Source of the DNA: JBBIPA01 sp963775935
GTDB lineage: Bacteria > Chloroflexota > Dehalococcoidia > GIF9 > UBA5629
Assembly (NCBI GenBank): GCA_963775935.1
Contig: CAVZKR010000003.1
Location: 323,022-387,021, forward strand
Direction of reading: 5' to 3'
Length of the DNA stretch: 64,000 nucleotides
Program-made: the position numbers and the translations under genes
Shown: piece by piece, positions 25,001 to 34,047 of the stretch
Position numbering within the stretch: position 1 is the stretch's first letter
Layout: each line of letters starts with the position of its first letter
The notes under the pieces: model-generated
Seen by the model: the letters and a program-made list of their open reading frames with translations, nothing else
Told to the model about the DNA's origin: nothing
Databases searched by the model: none

Positions 25001-27236
25001 CTTTTTCTCGTGCCTCGAGATCCTGCGCCAATTTTTGAGCTTTCTGCACAATAGCTATAATCTTTTCGGTACCCTGTGGTTCAGTCCATTCGTTTGGAAC
25101 CGGGGCAACATTAGCAAGTGTTTTAGTAAGGGAAAGAAAAGTATGTATATCTGTCCATGTATCGGATGGTGTTTCCTGTAAAAAATTAGAGATTGAAGTT
25201 ACTGCCGCTCTTAACCGAGTTATTGCATTAACGATTTCTCGCAACAAAACTGATATGACCTGCTCACTCTGTACAATTTTTTGGCTCCATTGTTTTTCAA
25301 ATAATTCATTAAGTGAAAGCTGCTCTTCAGGGTATATCGTAAGTTGTGTTACGAGATCTTTGAAATCCCAGTCTGGGATAGGACTACCTAATATGCTAGT
25401 AAGCTTATTGATTAAATCAGCTCTCTCTGTCTGAAGCCCAACTTCTCGCTTTGCAATGTCACGAAGACGGCTAACAACACCGCATTGAAGCCATTTTTGG
25501 GGAATTCCAGTTGCTTTCGTGAAATGCTGAACTATATTTTTTACCTTAGTAAATTCGTCGAGCGTCTCAGGTGTTGAAAGTCCTAAAGACTTTGTAAGGC
25601 TAAGTGTAGTATTTTGTATAACATCGACTGCGGAGGCAAGCCTCTGCATGTCATTTCGAATTTTGTTAGCTAGCTCAAGCGAGGGTGTTCCGCTTTTCAG
25701 AATTCTCCAATGGCTTGTCCAGTACTCTCTGAATTCCCTATGCCTTAGTCTTACTCGATTTGCGACCTCGAGAATCGCATTCAACTTTTTCTGGCTTAGC
25801 TTCTCGATATTTTTTACTTTAAAGGAAACATGTGGGACATCTCGGATTGAAGCATAACGACCATGTACTTGAAAAATCGAATATCCCAGAGGTTCTCGGA
25901 TTTGATGAAGAGCTCGTACTACCGCATTCAGCCGATTTCGAAGGTCCGTCAATTGTTCGTAGTCAAAATCTTGCCGTCTAATTGCCCGCCGATCATCAAC
26001 CGATTGCTTCAATTGCAGATATACGTTAGCCTTACGTCCGCGTTCACTATGCAGATCTAAACAGAAGACTCCAAGCTCTTTATCGTCAAGACGCCGTTTC
26101 ACTACATCAAGAGCTGCTGTTTTTTCGCTTACAAAAAGAGTTGATTTCCCCTCTGCTAAGAATGTGGCAATTATATTTGCGATCGTCTGACTCTTACCAG
26201 TTCCTGGGGGCCCATGGACTACTAAATTGTAACCCGATCTAGCGGCTGTAATTGCCAATAATTGGCTATAATCTGCAGGAAGGATTGCAAAGTGGTCACG
26301 AACATCTAAAATATCATCAAGCTTTGCACCACTTAAATCATCCGGTATAACAATTGGATGAGCTGTTGATGTAGTATCCTCTTGAATAGCAGGCTTTTCG
26401 CCAGCTAGTGTCCGTACTATCGTGTGTTCAGTGCCATTCTTTTTGATGATTTCAAGGTCACGCCACATAGCGAGTTTTGAGTAAGCGAATGTAGCCAGAT
26501 AAATATCATTTTGCACTTTCCATTCGGGACGCTTTTCTACTAATTTCCGGACTGCGTCAATATACGCAATAGCAGTCTCAGTTCCTGAGTCAATTTCTGG
26601 TAGTTGAATGTCAAACTCATTTAGCTTCACCGCTAGTGTAGAGTTTGTGGCTGGTTCTTCCTCATCATGTACCAAGATAAATGCGGCTCGTGGGGAATTT
26701 CTCTCCAGATGACATGGAAGGAGTAATAATGGAGCGATAAGCTGCTCACCATCTTCATCTATCCATTGTAGAAATCCGAGCGCTAGGAATAATATGTTCA
26801 GGCCTTGTTCTTCCTCCCATTCTCGTGCCCGTCGCCTCAGATTCCCTAAACGGCGTTGCAACTCAAGAGGTGGACAGTCCCCTCTTAAATCTCCTGTCAA
26901 TATATATGGTTCTTGTTTCTGTTCTTCACCAGCATCAGCCTTAGTGAAACGATTGATTTGCTCTCGGGATATTGGCTCCGCATAATCGAAGGTCAACCCA
27001 TGGCGGGATTTCAATAATGCGTCTAGGATACTATCGGGCGTATGTTGTATTATATGAACTGTTGTCATACTGAGTTTGAAGTTTAGCAGATTGTTGCGCC
27101 GATCAAGCTGCAGAAGTCGTCGCTGCCATTCAGCAACGACTTCTGCGAATTGTGCAGAGCATTTATCGGCTTTAGTTTTCCCCACTACCTTCTGTTCTCC
27201 GTACCATCCATTATGACAGACGCAATTGAAAAGCAT
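21954..27236 (-). CDS. DUF4011 / superfamily 1 helicase / Vsr-like nuclease protein (Hhe-type defence helicase)
   Basis: A 1760-residue protein. In order: a DUF4011 N-terminus (WQRRLLQLDRRNNLLNFKL, about residue 35); an SF1 helicase with Walker A VVHGPPGTGKSQTIANI (about 340); a long insertion with coiled-coil segments (about 430-1150); Walker B VVIFDEASQIFPEDAIP; motif III LAGDQKQLPPSSFW; the motif VI region NVVISRARQRVDLV; then a Vsr/DUF559-like endonuclease (DLAVLSESG...LGIECDGWVYH...RDRDWLRQQVLE). The end enters a DUF3320 domain but stops early through a frameshift. DUF4011-helicase-Vsr proteins are known from anti-phage surveys as Hhe. Lower GC than flanking core genes suggests transfer. 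An alternative GTG start exists at 27185. Confidence 0.88.
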   Translation of the reverse strand: MLFNCVCHNGWYGEQKVVGKTKADKCSAQFAEVVAEWQRRLLQLDRRNNLLNFKLSMTTVHIIQHTPDSILDALLKSRHGLTFDYAEPISREQINRFTKADAGEEQKQEPYILTGDLRGDCPPLELQRRLGNLRRRAREWEEEQGLNILFLALGFLQWIDEDGEQLIAPLLLLPCHLERNSPRAAFILVHDEEEPATNSTLAVKLNEFDIQLPEIDSGTETAIAYIDAVRKLVEKRPEWKVQNDIYLATFAYSKLAMWRDLEIIKKNGTEHTIVRTLAGEKPAIQEDTTSTAHPIVIPDDLSGAKLDDILDVRDHFAILPADYSQLLAITAARSGYNLVVHGPPGTGKSQTIANIIATFLAEGKSTLFVSEKTAALDVVKRRLDDKELGVFCLDLHSERGRKANVYLQLKQSVDDRRAIRRQDFDYEQLTDLRNRLNAVVRALHQIREPLGYSIFQVHGRYASIRDVPHVSFKVKNIEKLSQKKLNAILEVANRVRLRHREFREYWTSHWRILKSGTPSLELANKIRNDMQRLASAVDVIQNTTLSLTKSLGLSTPETLDEFTKVKNIVQHFTKATGIPQKWLQCGVVSRLRDIAKREVGLQTERADLINKLTSILGSPIPDWDFKDLVTQLTIYPEEQLSLNELFEKQWSQKIVQSEQVISVLLREIVNAITRLRAAVTSISNFLQETPSDTWTDIHTFLSLTKTLANVAPVPNEWTEPQGTEKIIAIVQKAQKLAQDLEAREKDLFSEFEPDIIDLVDEKMLLRYRTTYQSPLRRFISRNYWSDRKRIQMFRHAYNKVSFAQEAKIVEEILKLKKKRKTWEELAVELESALGTRCAGRNTEWDIVLRHLHNVQEILKGLGKRKTHIPQLLTEEDTSRYSQELSNTLEQVSAELQALLDDNLDSGLVKQIKKDKISLLSLENLALNAITTTERIENKVRIPITTTRKEIKDLQALQLLMSWGARLCKLEQEHLQVQETMQANFEARFKGFDTDWTDIFNCLTWAEDLLINVSSNELTPTLLSKAEQPEAQAIYIAMAKSATDVLQQFMALTKSLKEDYDLQGGPWESWPQAKFDQIKQWSKELFNDADSASDWLLFQATIGEFDQIIGPDTVELIRCTTEESELIPRIIERRVLGEWIDYIYKQESLLSRFMALEHGNIISKFKELDTQLSFAAQNMVRKKVYERYPNSTATSAKGSALGILRGELSKRRRQWPVRKLFRTIPHLIKTLKPCIMVSPLAISQFLPFSEVESETLSFDVVIFDEASQIFPEDAIPAILRGNQLILAGDQKQLPPSSFWRHSLEEEFDFDEESEDTMANLFAGRESILDAAVQLEGQLFNPAKLNVHYRSRDESLIRFSNHHFYEDYLLTFPSPRINNTWYGVHDIFVPDGRYDAGATCTNRKEADRVVDLVFEHLRTRPVGESLGVVALSRSQSDLIERLIEERRILERDLDERFNERKDEPIFIKNLENVQGDERDHMIISIGYGPTVESGATPNRFGPLNIEGGERRLNVVISRARQRVDLVHSLKASDIHSQQQGAKFLKLYLEYAADPNQYFEGHKIINPTAEPESPFEAAVQQALIARGYKVSNQVGAAGYSIDLAVLSESGDKCDLGIECDGWVYHSAPAARDRDWLRQQVLEGLGWKIHRVWSTAWIRNPKAELERIEKAIAVARAGTTLDNNLAMFNSSNNESSLEALNSDENLVEINPQKSIDIHLEKYEKANIPRSKWDVELRNETTERLIRIIYEVAKIEGPLHKNVSY

Positions 27237-27279
27237 TTAGGGTGAGGTTTTTAGTTAAAGATAAGCTAGTATGGCCTGC

Positions 27280-27319
27280 CCCCAATAGTTATATCACTTC
27301 TAAAGTAAGTCCCGCAAGT
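27280..27319 (-). promoter_or_regulatory. Promoter-like module A upstream of the helicase
   Basis: On the minus strand: TTGCGG (27312-27317), an 18-bp spacer and TATAAC (27288-27293), 44 bp upstream of the helicase ATG. The 40-bp block matches 47890-47929 at 35 of 40 positions, including a 22-bp identical core running from the spacer through the -10. The other copy has the same position relative to a different accessory gene. Confidence 0.6.
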
Positions 27320-27521
27320 TGCCGGCATAGTAAGCCGCAGTTTCCCAGACCGCTGTTAATATGAACGATCAGATATGCTGACGCTGGCTTGATGCTGGGA
27401 CAACACTTCACCTTTTAGGTTATACAATCCATGATTCCGTGATTAAAACTTGACACTAGTAGTGCGCCCAAGTAAATTCTATGGGGATGCAGTCCAAAAA
27501 ATTTTCAGGAGTAACCAACCC

Positions 27522-28484
27522 ATGCCAACACTTTTGCTGGACAATCATGCTGTAAACAACTTAATGAAGATGCCAGATGTTATAGACGTGGTCGAAGATG
27601 CTTTCAGAATATGGGGTGAAGGTAAAGCGACTATGCCGGCCAAAGCATATTTACTGGTGGAACACGGCGATTTCAGGGCAATGCCGGCAGCCTTACCGGG
27701 CTGTGCAGGATTGAAATGGGTGAATGCCCACCCCCAGAATTCGCTTCGCAATCTGCCTTCGGTTATGGCTGTTATCATCTATAATGACCCGGAAACTGGT
27801 TATCCACTGGCAATAATGGACGCTACCAGAATCACCGCTTATCGAACGGGAGCAGCAGCAGCAATCGCATCCAGATATCTGGCCCGGCAGAATTCACATA
27901 CTCTCGGTATCATCGGCGCTGGCTATCAGGCTCATACCCAGATACTGGCACATGCACAACTGTTTGAGCTCATCTCGATAAACGTCTTCGATATTTCCAA
28001 TACCTCAGTGCAGAGGTTGATAAAGGCACTCCCTGAGTACCCGATTAAGAGCTGCTCAGTAGAAGAGGCAATAGCCTCGGATATTGTATGTACGTTAACC
28101 CCATCCCGGGAACCGATAATAAAGAGGGACTGGGTAATTCCCGGAACACATATCAATGCCGTTGGAGCAGATGCAGCAGGCAAGCAGGAGCTGGAGACTT
28201 CTATATTGAATGACGCGGTGGTAGTAGTCGATGATATGAGGCAGGCAATTGCCGGCGGAGAGATCAACGTGCCTGTAAAGAAAGGTCTGTTTACCAGTAA
28301 TCAAATTTATGGGACTCTCGCCGAATTAGTTGTTGGAGCTAAGAAGGGAAGAACAAGCAACAAGGCGATTACCGTGTTCGATTCCACCGGGATCGCTATC
28401 GAGGACATCGCTGTCGCCAGGCTTATCTTTGAGAAGGCTCAACAAATCGGCGGTTATCCATCTATAGACCTGATAGGAGTATAA
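27522..28484 (+). CDS. Ornithine cyclodeaminase / mu-crystallin family dehydrogenase
   Basis: A 320-residue NAD-dependent enzyme of the OCD/mu-crystallin family (ornithine cyclodeaminase, alanine or imine dehydrogenases). Visible: MPAKAYLLVEHGDFRAMPA at the substrate region, AGLKWVNAHPQNS with the conserved Lys, RTGAAAAIASRYLA, and the Rossmann glycine motif GIIGAGYQAHTQI (about residue 130). The IPGTHINAVGADAAGKQEL segment carries the family Asp. I place the start at 27522, where AGGAG lies 10 bp upstream; the frame opens 72 bp earlier without a site. Substrate cannot be predicted confidently. Confidence 0.87.
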   Translation: MPTLLLDNHAVNNLMKMPDVIDVVEDAFRIWGEGKATMPAKAYLLVEHGDFRAMPAALPGCAGLKWVNAHPQNSLRNLPSVMAVIIYNDPETGYPLAIMDATRITAYRTGAAAAIASRYLARQNSHTLGIIGAGYQAHTQILAHAQLFELISINVFDISNTSVQRLIKALPEYPIKSCSVEEAIASDIVCTLTPSREPIIKRDWVIPGTHINAVGADAAGKQELETSILNDAVVVVDDMRQAIAGGEINVPVKKGLFTSNQIYGTLAELVVGAKKGRTSNKAITVFDSTGIAIEDIAVARLIFEKAQQIGGYPSIDLIGV

Positions 28485-28543
28485 AACAGCCGAAGCGAAA
28501 CAATCTTCGAGTTAGTACGGCGAGAATAGCTTACATTACATGG

Positions 28544-29074
28544 CTATTCGGCCGCATAGGTATAGCTGGGGATTATTCCCCAGGCATCAGGTGGCCAGAC
28601 AGATACCCACGCTTTACCGATAATATTAGCCTTCGGCACAGTCCAACCGCAGTGAGAATCATTGCTCACATTACGGTTGTCGCCAAGAACAAAGTACTGG
28701 CTCTCAGGGACGGTTAAGGCATCTACAATATAATCAGGACGGTCTTCAATATAAGGCTCTTCCAGCAATACACCATTGATATACACAGAACCCGACTTTA
28801 TCTCAATAGTTTCACCAGGCAGCCCTATTACACGCTTGACCAGGGGGATACCATTAACATATTGGGGACAGTTGAATATCACAATATCACCTCGTTCAAG
28901 GCTATGAAAAAATAAAGCTGCTTTGTTGATAAATAAACGCTGTCCCTCTCTCAAGGTAGGCTGCATCGAGATTTGCTGTACAATGACTTGCTCCAATGTG
29001 AAATGGATGCCAATAAAAACAGCCAAACCCAGACATATGACAGCGGCAATATCTCTAAGAAAAACTTTCACCAT
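28544..29074 (-). CDS. lepB: Signal peptidase I
   Basis: A 176-residue membrane protease that removes Sec signal peptides. One N-terminal transmembrane helix (AAVICLGLAVFIGIHF) precedes the catalytic Ser in QQISMQPTLREGQRL. The general base Lys lies in PLVKRVIGLPGETIE, and the GDNRNVSNDSHCGW box is present. The stop lies 59 bp from the OCD-family gene's stop, so the two converge. A 196-bp gap separates it from mutM. Confidence 0.95.
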   Translation of the reverse strand: MVKVFLRDIAAVICLGLAVFIGIHFTLEQVIVQQISMQPTLREGQRLFINKAALFFHSLERGDIVIFNCPQYVNGIPLVKRVIGLPGETIEIKSGSVYINGVLLEEPYIEDRPDYIVDALTVPESQYFVLGDNRNVSNDSHCGWTVPKANIIGKAWVSVWPPDAWGIIPSYTYAAE

Positions 29075-29270
29075 ATACGTTTCCGATTGATATCTTTAGA
29101 GATTGATAAAAAATATGGGATTATTGAATCTGGAGGGTACCTCTTATTCAACAATCGCATACTGTATAAACGCACTATTATAGTTATAAGTTTACCATTA
29201 AGATGTTAATAATTTGTTAATTGCGATAAGGAGATTGCTGAAAAACTCAGGTTCATCGTTATCTATTATC

Positions 29271-30080
29271 TTACAGCTTCTGGCACTTCGGGCAAAAATA
29301 GCTGCCCCTATTGCGGATGGCAATCCGCTGGATGGCAGCGCCGCAAACGCGGCAGGTTTCACCACGGCGATGGGCAACATTGAATTCATCGTGGGCAGTG
29401 CCCTCCTCACCACCGGGACGCTTGTACGTGTCCACGCTGGCGCCTTTATTGTCAACAGCCTTGTTCAGGACGTCCACTATGGCTTTATAGAGTGCTTTAA
29501 CCTCCCTGGATGATAAGTCTCCCGCTTTTTTTAAAGGATGAATTCTGGCAGCAAACAAGGCTTCATCGGCATACATATTGCCGATGCCAGCAACCACCGC
29601 CTGGTCCAGGAGAACCGCTTTTATCGGAGCCTGACGTCCTTTCAACTTTTTCGCCAGCATCTCAGCCGTGAAATCTGCCGTTAATGGCTCGGCGCCCAGT
29701 TTCCTGGCGATCTCATCCGCACTCCCTGCCAGTCGCATCACCCCTAACCGCCTCCGGTCAATAAAAGCAAGCTCATCACCACTGTCGAATTGAAGCGTTG
29801 CCCTGGTGTAGCGCTCATTGCCTGTGGAATTTATTGCCAGCAAGCCGGTCATCCTGAGATGAACAATCAGCACCTTGCCACTGGAAAGGTGAAAAAGCAG
29901 ATATTTGCCGCGTCGTTCAAGGCTGGTAACCCTTTGCCCCAATAGCTGCAGGCAAAATTCACCAATCGAAGAAGGCAGAATTAGCTTTTCATCATCAACA
30001 ACAATCCCGATGATAAGCCTCCCTACCACATGCGGCGAGAGCTCATTTTTAATGGTTTCTACTTCAGGCAATTCCGGCAT
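29271..30080 (-). CDS. mutM: Formamidopyrimidine-DNA glycosylase
   Basis: A 269-residue base-excision enzyme for 8-oxoguanine and FaPy lesions. It begins PELPEVETI, with catalytic Pro and Glu immediately after Met, and has the Lys in RRGKYLLF. The helix-two-turn-helix IGNMYADEALF and the C-terminal zinc finger (CRVCGAAI...YFCPKCQ) follow. The ATG lies 2 bp after the polA stop, so polA and mutM form one DNA repair/replication unit. Confidence 0.97.
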   Translation of the reverse strand: MPELPEVETIKNELSPHVVGRLIIGIVVDDEKLILPSSIGEFCLQLLGQRVTSLERRGKYLLFHLSSGKVLIVHLRMTGLLAINSTGNERYTRATLQFDSGDELAFIDRRRLGVMRLAGSADEIARKLGAEPLTADFTAEMLAKKLKGRQAPIKAVLLDQAVVAGIGNMYADEALFAARIHPLKKAGDLSSREVKALYKAIVDVLNKAVDNKGASVDTYKRPGGEEGTAHDEFNVAHRRGETCRVCGAAIQRIAIRNRGSYFCPKCQKL

Positions 30081-30082
30081 GA

Positions 30083-32830
30083 TTACTCCATTTCTCCCCA
30101 GTTCTTGCCCATCTTGATATCCACCTTCAAAGGTACGGTGAGCGCCAGGGCGCCTGACATGAGCCTCACCACCAGGTCTTTCATCATTTCTATTTCCTCG
30201 GGAACTATTTCAAAAACGAGCTCATCGTGAACCTGCAAAATCATTCGGCTGTTCACATCCCTCTTAGCCATCTCCTGGTGAATATGAATCATGGCGATTT
30301 TGATGATGTCAGCAGAAGTGCCCTGCACCGGCATGTTAATCGCCATCCGTTCCGCGGCTTCTCTGAGCAGCCGATTCGATGACTTTACCTCGGGAACATA
30401 GCGACGCCTGCCCAGCACCGTCTGCACGTAGCCAAGCTCTCTCGCCTGCTGCCTGGTCGTTTCAATGTAGTCTTTCACCTTAGGATACTTCTCAAAATAC
30501 GCAGCAATGAACTGTGCCGCCTGTTCCCGACTGAAATCGGTAGCCTGCTCCAATCCATAGTCACTCATCCCATAAATAACGCCAAAGTTCACAGTCTTAG
30601 CCACGCGACGCATGGCAGGAGTAACTTCGCCAGGAGCCACGCTGAAGACGCGCGAGGCGGTGGCAGTATGCACATCTTCATCCCGCCAGAACGTTGCCAT
30701 CAGCTCAGGGTCCTGAGAGATATGCGCCAATGCCCTGAGGTCAATCTGAGAGTAATCCGCAGACAACAATTGACAGCCTGGCTGAGCGATAATCGCCTGC
30801 CGCACCTTGCCCCCTAGCTCACCTCTCACCGGTATATTCTGCAAGTTCGGCTCGCTGGAAGACAGGCGACCAGTGCTCGTACCCGTCTGATTGAAACTGG
30901 TATGAATCCTTCCCGTCCGGGGATTGATTAAGACAAGAAAGGCATCGGTATACGTTGACTTCAACTTAGCGAGCTGACGATACTGCAAAATAAGATCAAT
31001 GATAGGATGAGCGCCCTTCAGTTCCTCCAGAACCGAGGCATCGGTGGAATAGCCGCTTTTAGTTTTGCGAGATTTTGAGAGATGAAGCTCCTCATAAAGA
31101 ATCTTCGATAGTTGCTGTGAAGAATTAATATTGAACTCATGTCCCACCAAGCCATATATCTCTTTCTCTAGCCCTGACATCTGCCCACCGAAATCGCTGG
31201 ACATGCTTCGCAGCAGGTCGGTATCCAGTGCTACACCGGCTCTCTCCATATCTACCAGCACCGGTACCAGAGGCATTTCCACCTCGCTAAAAAGCCGCCA
31301 CAAGCCCTGGTTGCGCAGTTCAGGTTCAAAAAGCTGCTTCAGTCTCAGGGTCATATCGGCATCGGCGCAGGCATAGTCCGACGTCTTCTCTATATCAACC
31401 AGAGCCATGGAAATTTGTTTGGCGCCTTTGCCGATTAACTCATTGATGGGCATCATCTCGATGCCAAATTTGTTAAACGCCAGCGCCTTAAGCCCCAGAG
31501 GCTTTTCCCCGAGAAGATGGGCGGCAATTATGGTATCGAAAGCCAGATTCTGCAGCTTCATACCTTGACCGGCAAGCGCCAGCATGTCAAATTTGCCGTT
31601 ATGAGCTATCTTGCTTAACCTTACATCTTCAAGCAGAGGCTTAAGCCGAGTAACGACCTGTGGCAACGGCAACTGACCCACAGCGCTCAACGTACGGTGC
31701 CCCACTGGAATATAATAGGCCTCATTTTGCTTAACAGCTACAGATATGCCTACAATCTCCGTCGATAGAGCATCAATCGAGGACGTTTCCAGGTCGATGG
31801 CGAATTCGCCGGCTGCCGATAAACGACTTACCAGATTATCCAGGTCGTCCTCGGTATTAACTATGTGATACGCACCCTTAAGTGCTGGCTTGGGCTGAGC
31901 TACAACAGTGGTCTGCTGAATTTCCCCCGGTAAATTGGACAATAAATTGACAAACTCCAGCTCACGGAAGAGAGCAACTACTCGATCACGGTCATAAGCA
32001 CTCACCTTGCAGGCATCCAGGTCTAAGGTAATGGGCATATCGGTCACAATAGTTGCCAGCTCTTTATTCTGAAAAGCCCGCTCTTTATGCTCACGAAGCG
32101 TGACCTGCAATTTCGGCGGCGCCACTTCCTCAATACGGTCATAGATACCTTCAAGGCTGCTGAATTGCTGCAAAAGCTTTGCCGCCGTTTTGTCGCCGAT
32201 ACCAGGTACACCCGGTATATTATCCGAAGTATCACCAGTGAGCGCCTTGAAGTCAGCAAGCTGCTTTGGTGCGATGTTGTACTTAGCCTGCACTCCAGCC
32301 TCATCATAGATTACGGTATCGTTGAAGCTTTTCCTCGGCGACATCACCTTAACCGAAGGCGTTACAATTTGCAGCATATCATTGTCACCGGTAACAATCA
32401 GGGTATCGATGCCCTGCTGACTTGCCTGCTTGCTCAGCGCACCCAGGACATCGTCAGCCTCATAGCCATCGAGCTCAAACATAGGAAGGCGGAAAGCATC
32501 CGCTAGCTGATGCACCCGCTCCATCTGGTTTATCAGCTCCGGGGGAGTTGGAGGGCGCTGCTTTTTGTAGTCGGCAAACTTCTCATGGCGAAACGTAGGT
32601 GTGTGGCGGTCGAAGGCAATTGCCCAATACATCGGCTTGTTTTCCCTGAGCAGCTTCAATAAGGTAGCAGCAAAGCCTCTGACAGCATTCACCATCTCGC
32701 CCGTCCTGGATATAGAGAGTGGAGGCAGGGCATGAAAAGCCCGATGCACCAGCGCATTGCCATCAAAAAGCAGGAGCAGGGGTTTGCCGTTTGTAGTATC
32801 CATTAATATCTCACTATGTTCTTCTGTCAC
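30083..32830 (-). CDS. polA: DNA polymerase I
   Basis: A 915-residue enzyme with all three domains: N-terminal 5'-3' flap exonuclease (FDGNALVHRAFHALPP, GYEADDVLGAL, VPGIGDKTAAKLL); 3'-5' proofreading exonuclease with its acidic motifs apparently intact (AIDLETSS, HNGKFDMLA, YACADADMTL); and the family A polymerase (DYSQIDLRALAHIS, RVAKTVNFGVIYGMS, QVHDELVFEI). The frame opens at a GTG at 32830; an internal ATG at 32803 (MDTTNGKPLLLLF) is an equally good start. It sits upstream of mutM. Length is typical of three-domain PolA. Confidence 0.97.
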   Translation of the reverse strand: MTEEHSEILMDTTNGKPLLLLFDGNALVHRAFHALPPLSISRTGEMVNAVRGFAATLLKLLRENKPMYWAIAFDRHTPTFRHEKFADYKKQRPPTPPELINQMERVHQLADAFRLPMFELDGYEADDVLGALSKQASQQGIDTLIVTGDNDMLQIVTPSVKVMSPRKSFNDTVIYDEAGVQAKYNIAPKQLADFKALTGDTSDNIPGVPGIGDKTAAKLLQQFSSLEGIYDRIEEVAPPKLQVTLREHKERAFQNKELATIVTDMPITLDLDACKVSAYDRDRVVALFRELEFVNLLSNLPGEIQQTTVVAQPKPALKGAYHIVNTEDDLDNLVSRLSAAGEFAIDLETSSIDALSTEIVGISVAVKQNEAYYIPVGHRTLSAVGQLPLPQVVTRLKPLLEDVRLSKIAHNGKFDMLALAGQGMKLQNLAFDTIIAAHLLGEKPLGLKALAFNKFGIEMMPINELIGKGAKQISMALVDIEKTSDYACADADMTLRLKQLFEPELRNQGLWRLFSEVEMPLVPVLVDMERAGVALDTDLLRSMSSDFGGQMSGLEKEIYGLVGHEFNINSSQQLSKILYEELHLSKSRKTKSGYSTDASVLEELKGAHPIIDLILQYRQLAKLKSTYTDAFLVLINPRTGRIHTSFNQTGTSTGRLSSSEPNLQNIPVRGELGGKVRQAIIAQPGCQLLSADYSQIDLRALAHISQDPELMATFWRDEDVHTATASRVFSVAPGEVTPAMRRVAKTVNFGVIYGMSDYGLEQATDFSREQAAQFIAAYFEKYPKVKDYIETTRQQARELGYVQTVLGRRRYVPEVKSSNRLLREAAERMAINMPVQGTSADIIKIAMIHIHQEMAKRDVNSRMILQVHDELVFEIVPEEIEMMKDLVVRLMSGALALTVPLKVDIKMGKNWGEME

Positions 32831-32882
32831 ACACTCACACTCTCACGTCGAGGGTGAGTGTGAGTAAAGCAAACCTCATTAT

Positions 32883-32996
32883 TGAGATTGTTTATTTTGT
32901 CATTGCGAGGAGCCCGCCTGAGGCGGACGACGAAGCAATCTCAGGGATTGCCACGCTTCGCTCGCAATGACAGAGGGAAATTGCTAAACAATCTCA
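32883..32996 (+). repeat. Interspersed palindromic repeat, copy 2
   Basis: A near-identical copy of the repeat at 14141-14267, with terminal inverted repeats TGAGATTGTTTA / TAAACAATCTCA and the same internal palindrome. It lies between the divergent polA and argF genes. An open frame runs from it into argF and would wrongly lengthen argF by 57 codons. Confidence 0.85.
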
Positions 32997-33052
32997 TTAT
33001 ATACTATCCTGCCGATTATGCTATACTAAAATGCACTTTTGGAGGAGGCAGG

Positions 33053-33982
33053 TTGAAGACAAAAGATTTTCTCTCTGTAGCCGATTTAAGCATTGCCGAG
33101 GTTGAGTCGCTCATCAAAAAAACCCTGATAATGAAGCGAAAGGCAGCGCCACAAATACTGGCAGGAAAAGTGCTGGCGCTTCTCTTTGAAAAACCTTCTC
33201 TGCGCACCAGAGTAAGCTTTGAAGTTGCTATACATCAGCTCGGCGGCTATTGCCTCTATTTATCACCTGCTGAGGTCGGACTGGGCAAGCGAGAGCCTGT
33301 CGCTGACGTGGCCAGAGTGCTGTGCCGGTATGTTGATGGCATTGTCGCCCGCACCTTTGCTCACCAGACTCTCATAACGCTGGCGAAATACGCCAACGTG
33401 CCGGTGATTAACGCACTCTCTGACTTCGAACATCCCTGCCAGGCACTTGCTGACATCATTACCATCTTAGAGAAAAAGGGCAAGCTCCGCGGTCTTGACC
33501 TGGCTTATATTGGTGATGGCAATAATGTTGCCAATAGCCTGCTGCTCGCTGCTGCGATTACCGGCGTCAATTTCAAAATTGCCTCACCACCAGGCTATGA
33601 ACTAACTAAAACCATGGTACAAAAAGCCAAAAGACTTGCTGCGCAGACTGGCAGCACTGTCGTTTTGACCGATGATCCCAGGCAGGCAGTGAAAGGCGCT
33701 GACGTGGTATATACTGATGTGTGGACAAGCATGGGTCAAGAGGCTGAATCAGAAAAACGCCGCAGCGCTTTCGCCAAATTTCAGGTTAACCCTAAACTAC
33801 TTTCGCTCGCTAAAAAAGAGGTGATCTTCATGCATTCTCTGCCAGCACACCATGGTGAAGAGATAGCGTCAGGTCTGGTAGACCATCCCAGATCTGTTGT
33901 CTTCGACCAGGCTGAGAACAGGCTCCACCTGCAAAGAGCATTATTGGCTGAACTATTCCGCAAATCTGGACGCGCCACATAG
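33053..33982 (+). CDS. argF: Ornithine carbamoyltransferase
   Basis: A 309-residue enzyme that makes citrulline from ornithine and carbamoyl phosphate. The carbamoyl-phosphate loop FEKPSLRTRVSFE, the HPCQALADI motif and the ornithine-side DVWTSMGQE loop are present. The usual HCLPA motif reads HSLPAHHGEE, so the conserved Cys is Ser. The TTG at 33053 is chosen because GGAGGAGG precedes it directly; upstream in-frame codons belong to the interspersed repeat. It is upstream of der. No other arginine genes are in the window. Confidence 0.93.
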   Translation: MKTKDFLSVADLSIAEVESLIKKTLIMKRKAAPQILAGKVLALLFEKPSLRTRVSFEVAIHQLGGYCLYLSPAEVGLGKREPVADVARVLCRYVDGIVARTFAHQTLITLAKYANVPVINALSDFEHPCQALADIITILEKKGKLRGLDLAYIGDGNNVANSLLLAAAITGVNFKIASPPGYELTKTMVQKAKRLAAQTGSTVVLTDDPRQAVKGADVVYTDVWTSMGQEAESEKRRSAFAKFQVNPKLLSLAKKEVIFMHSLPAHHGEEIASGLVDHPRSVVFDQAENRLHLQRALLAELFRKSGRAT

Positions 33983-34047
33983 CTCATGGTATTCTTTATC
34001 CAGCGGAGCAGGTTGCGAGCATCAGTTTCTTAAGGAAGAACGAAACA

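Noticed and set aside
32882..33052. N-terminal extension of argF
   Set aside because: It is a translation of the interspersed repeat; the TTG at 33053 has a GGAGGAGG site and gives normal OTC length.
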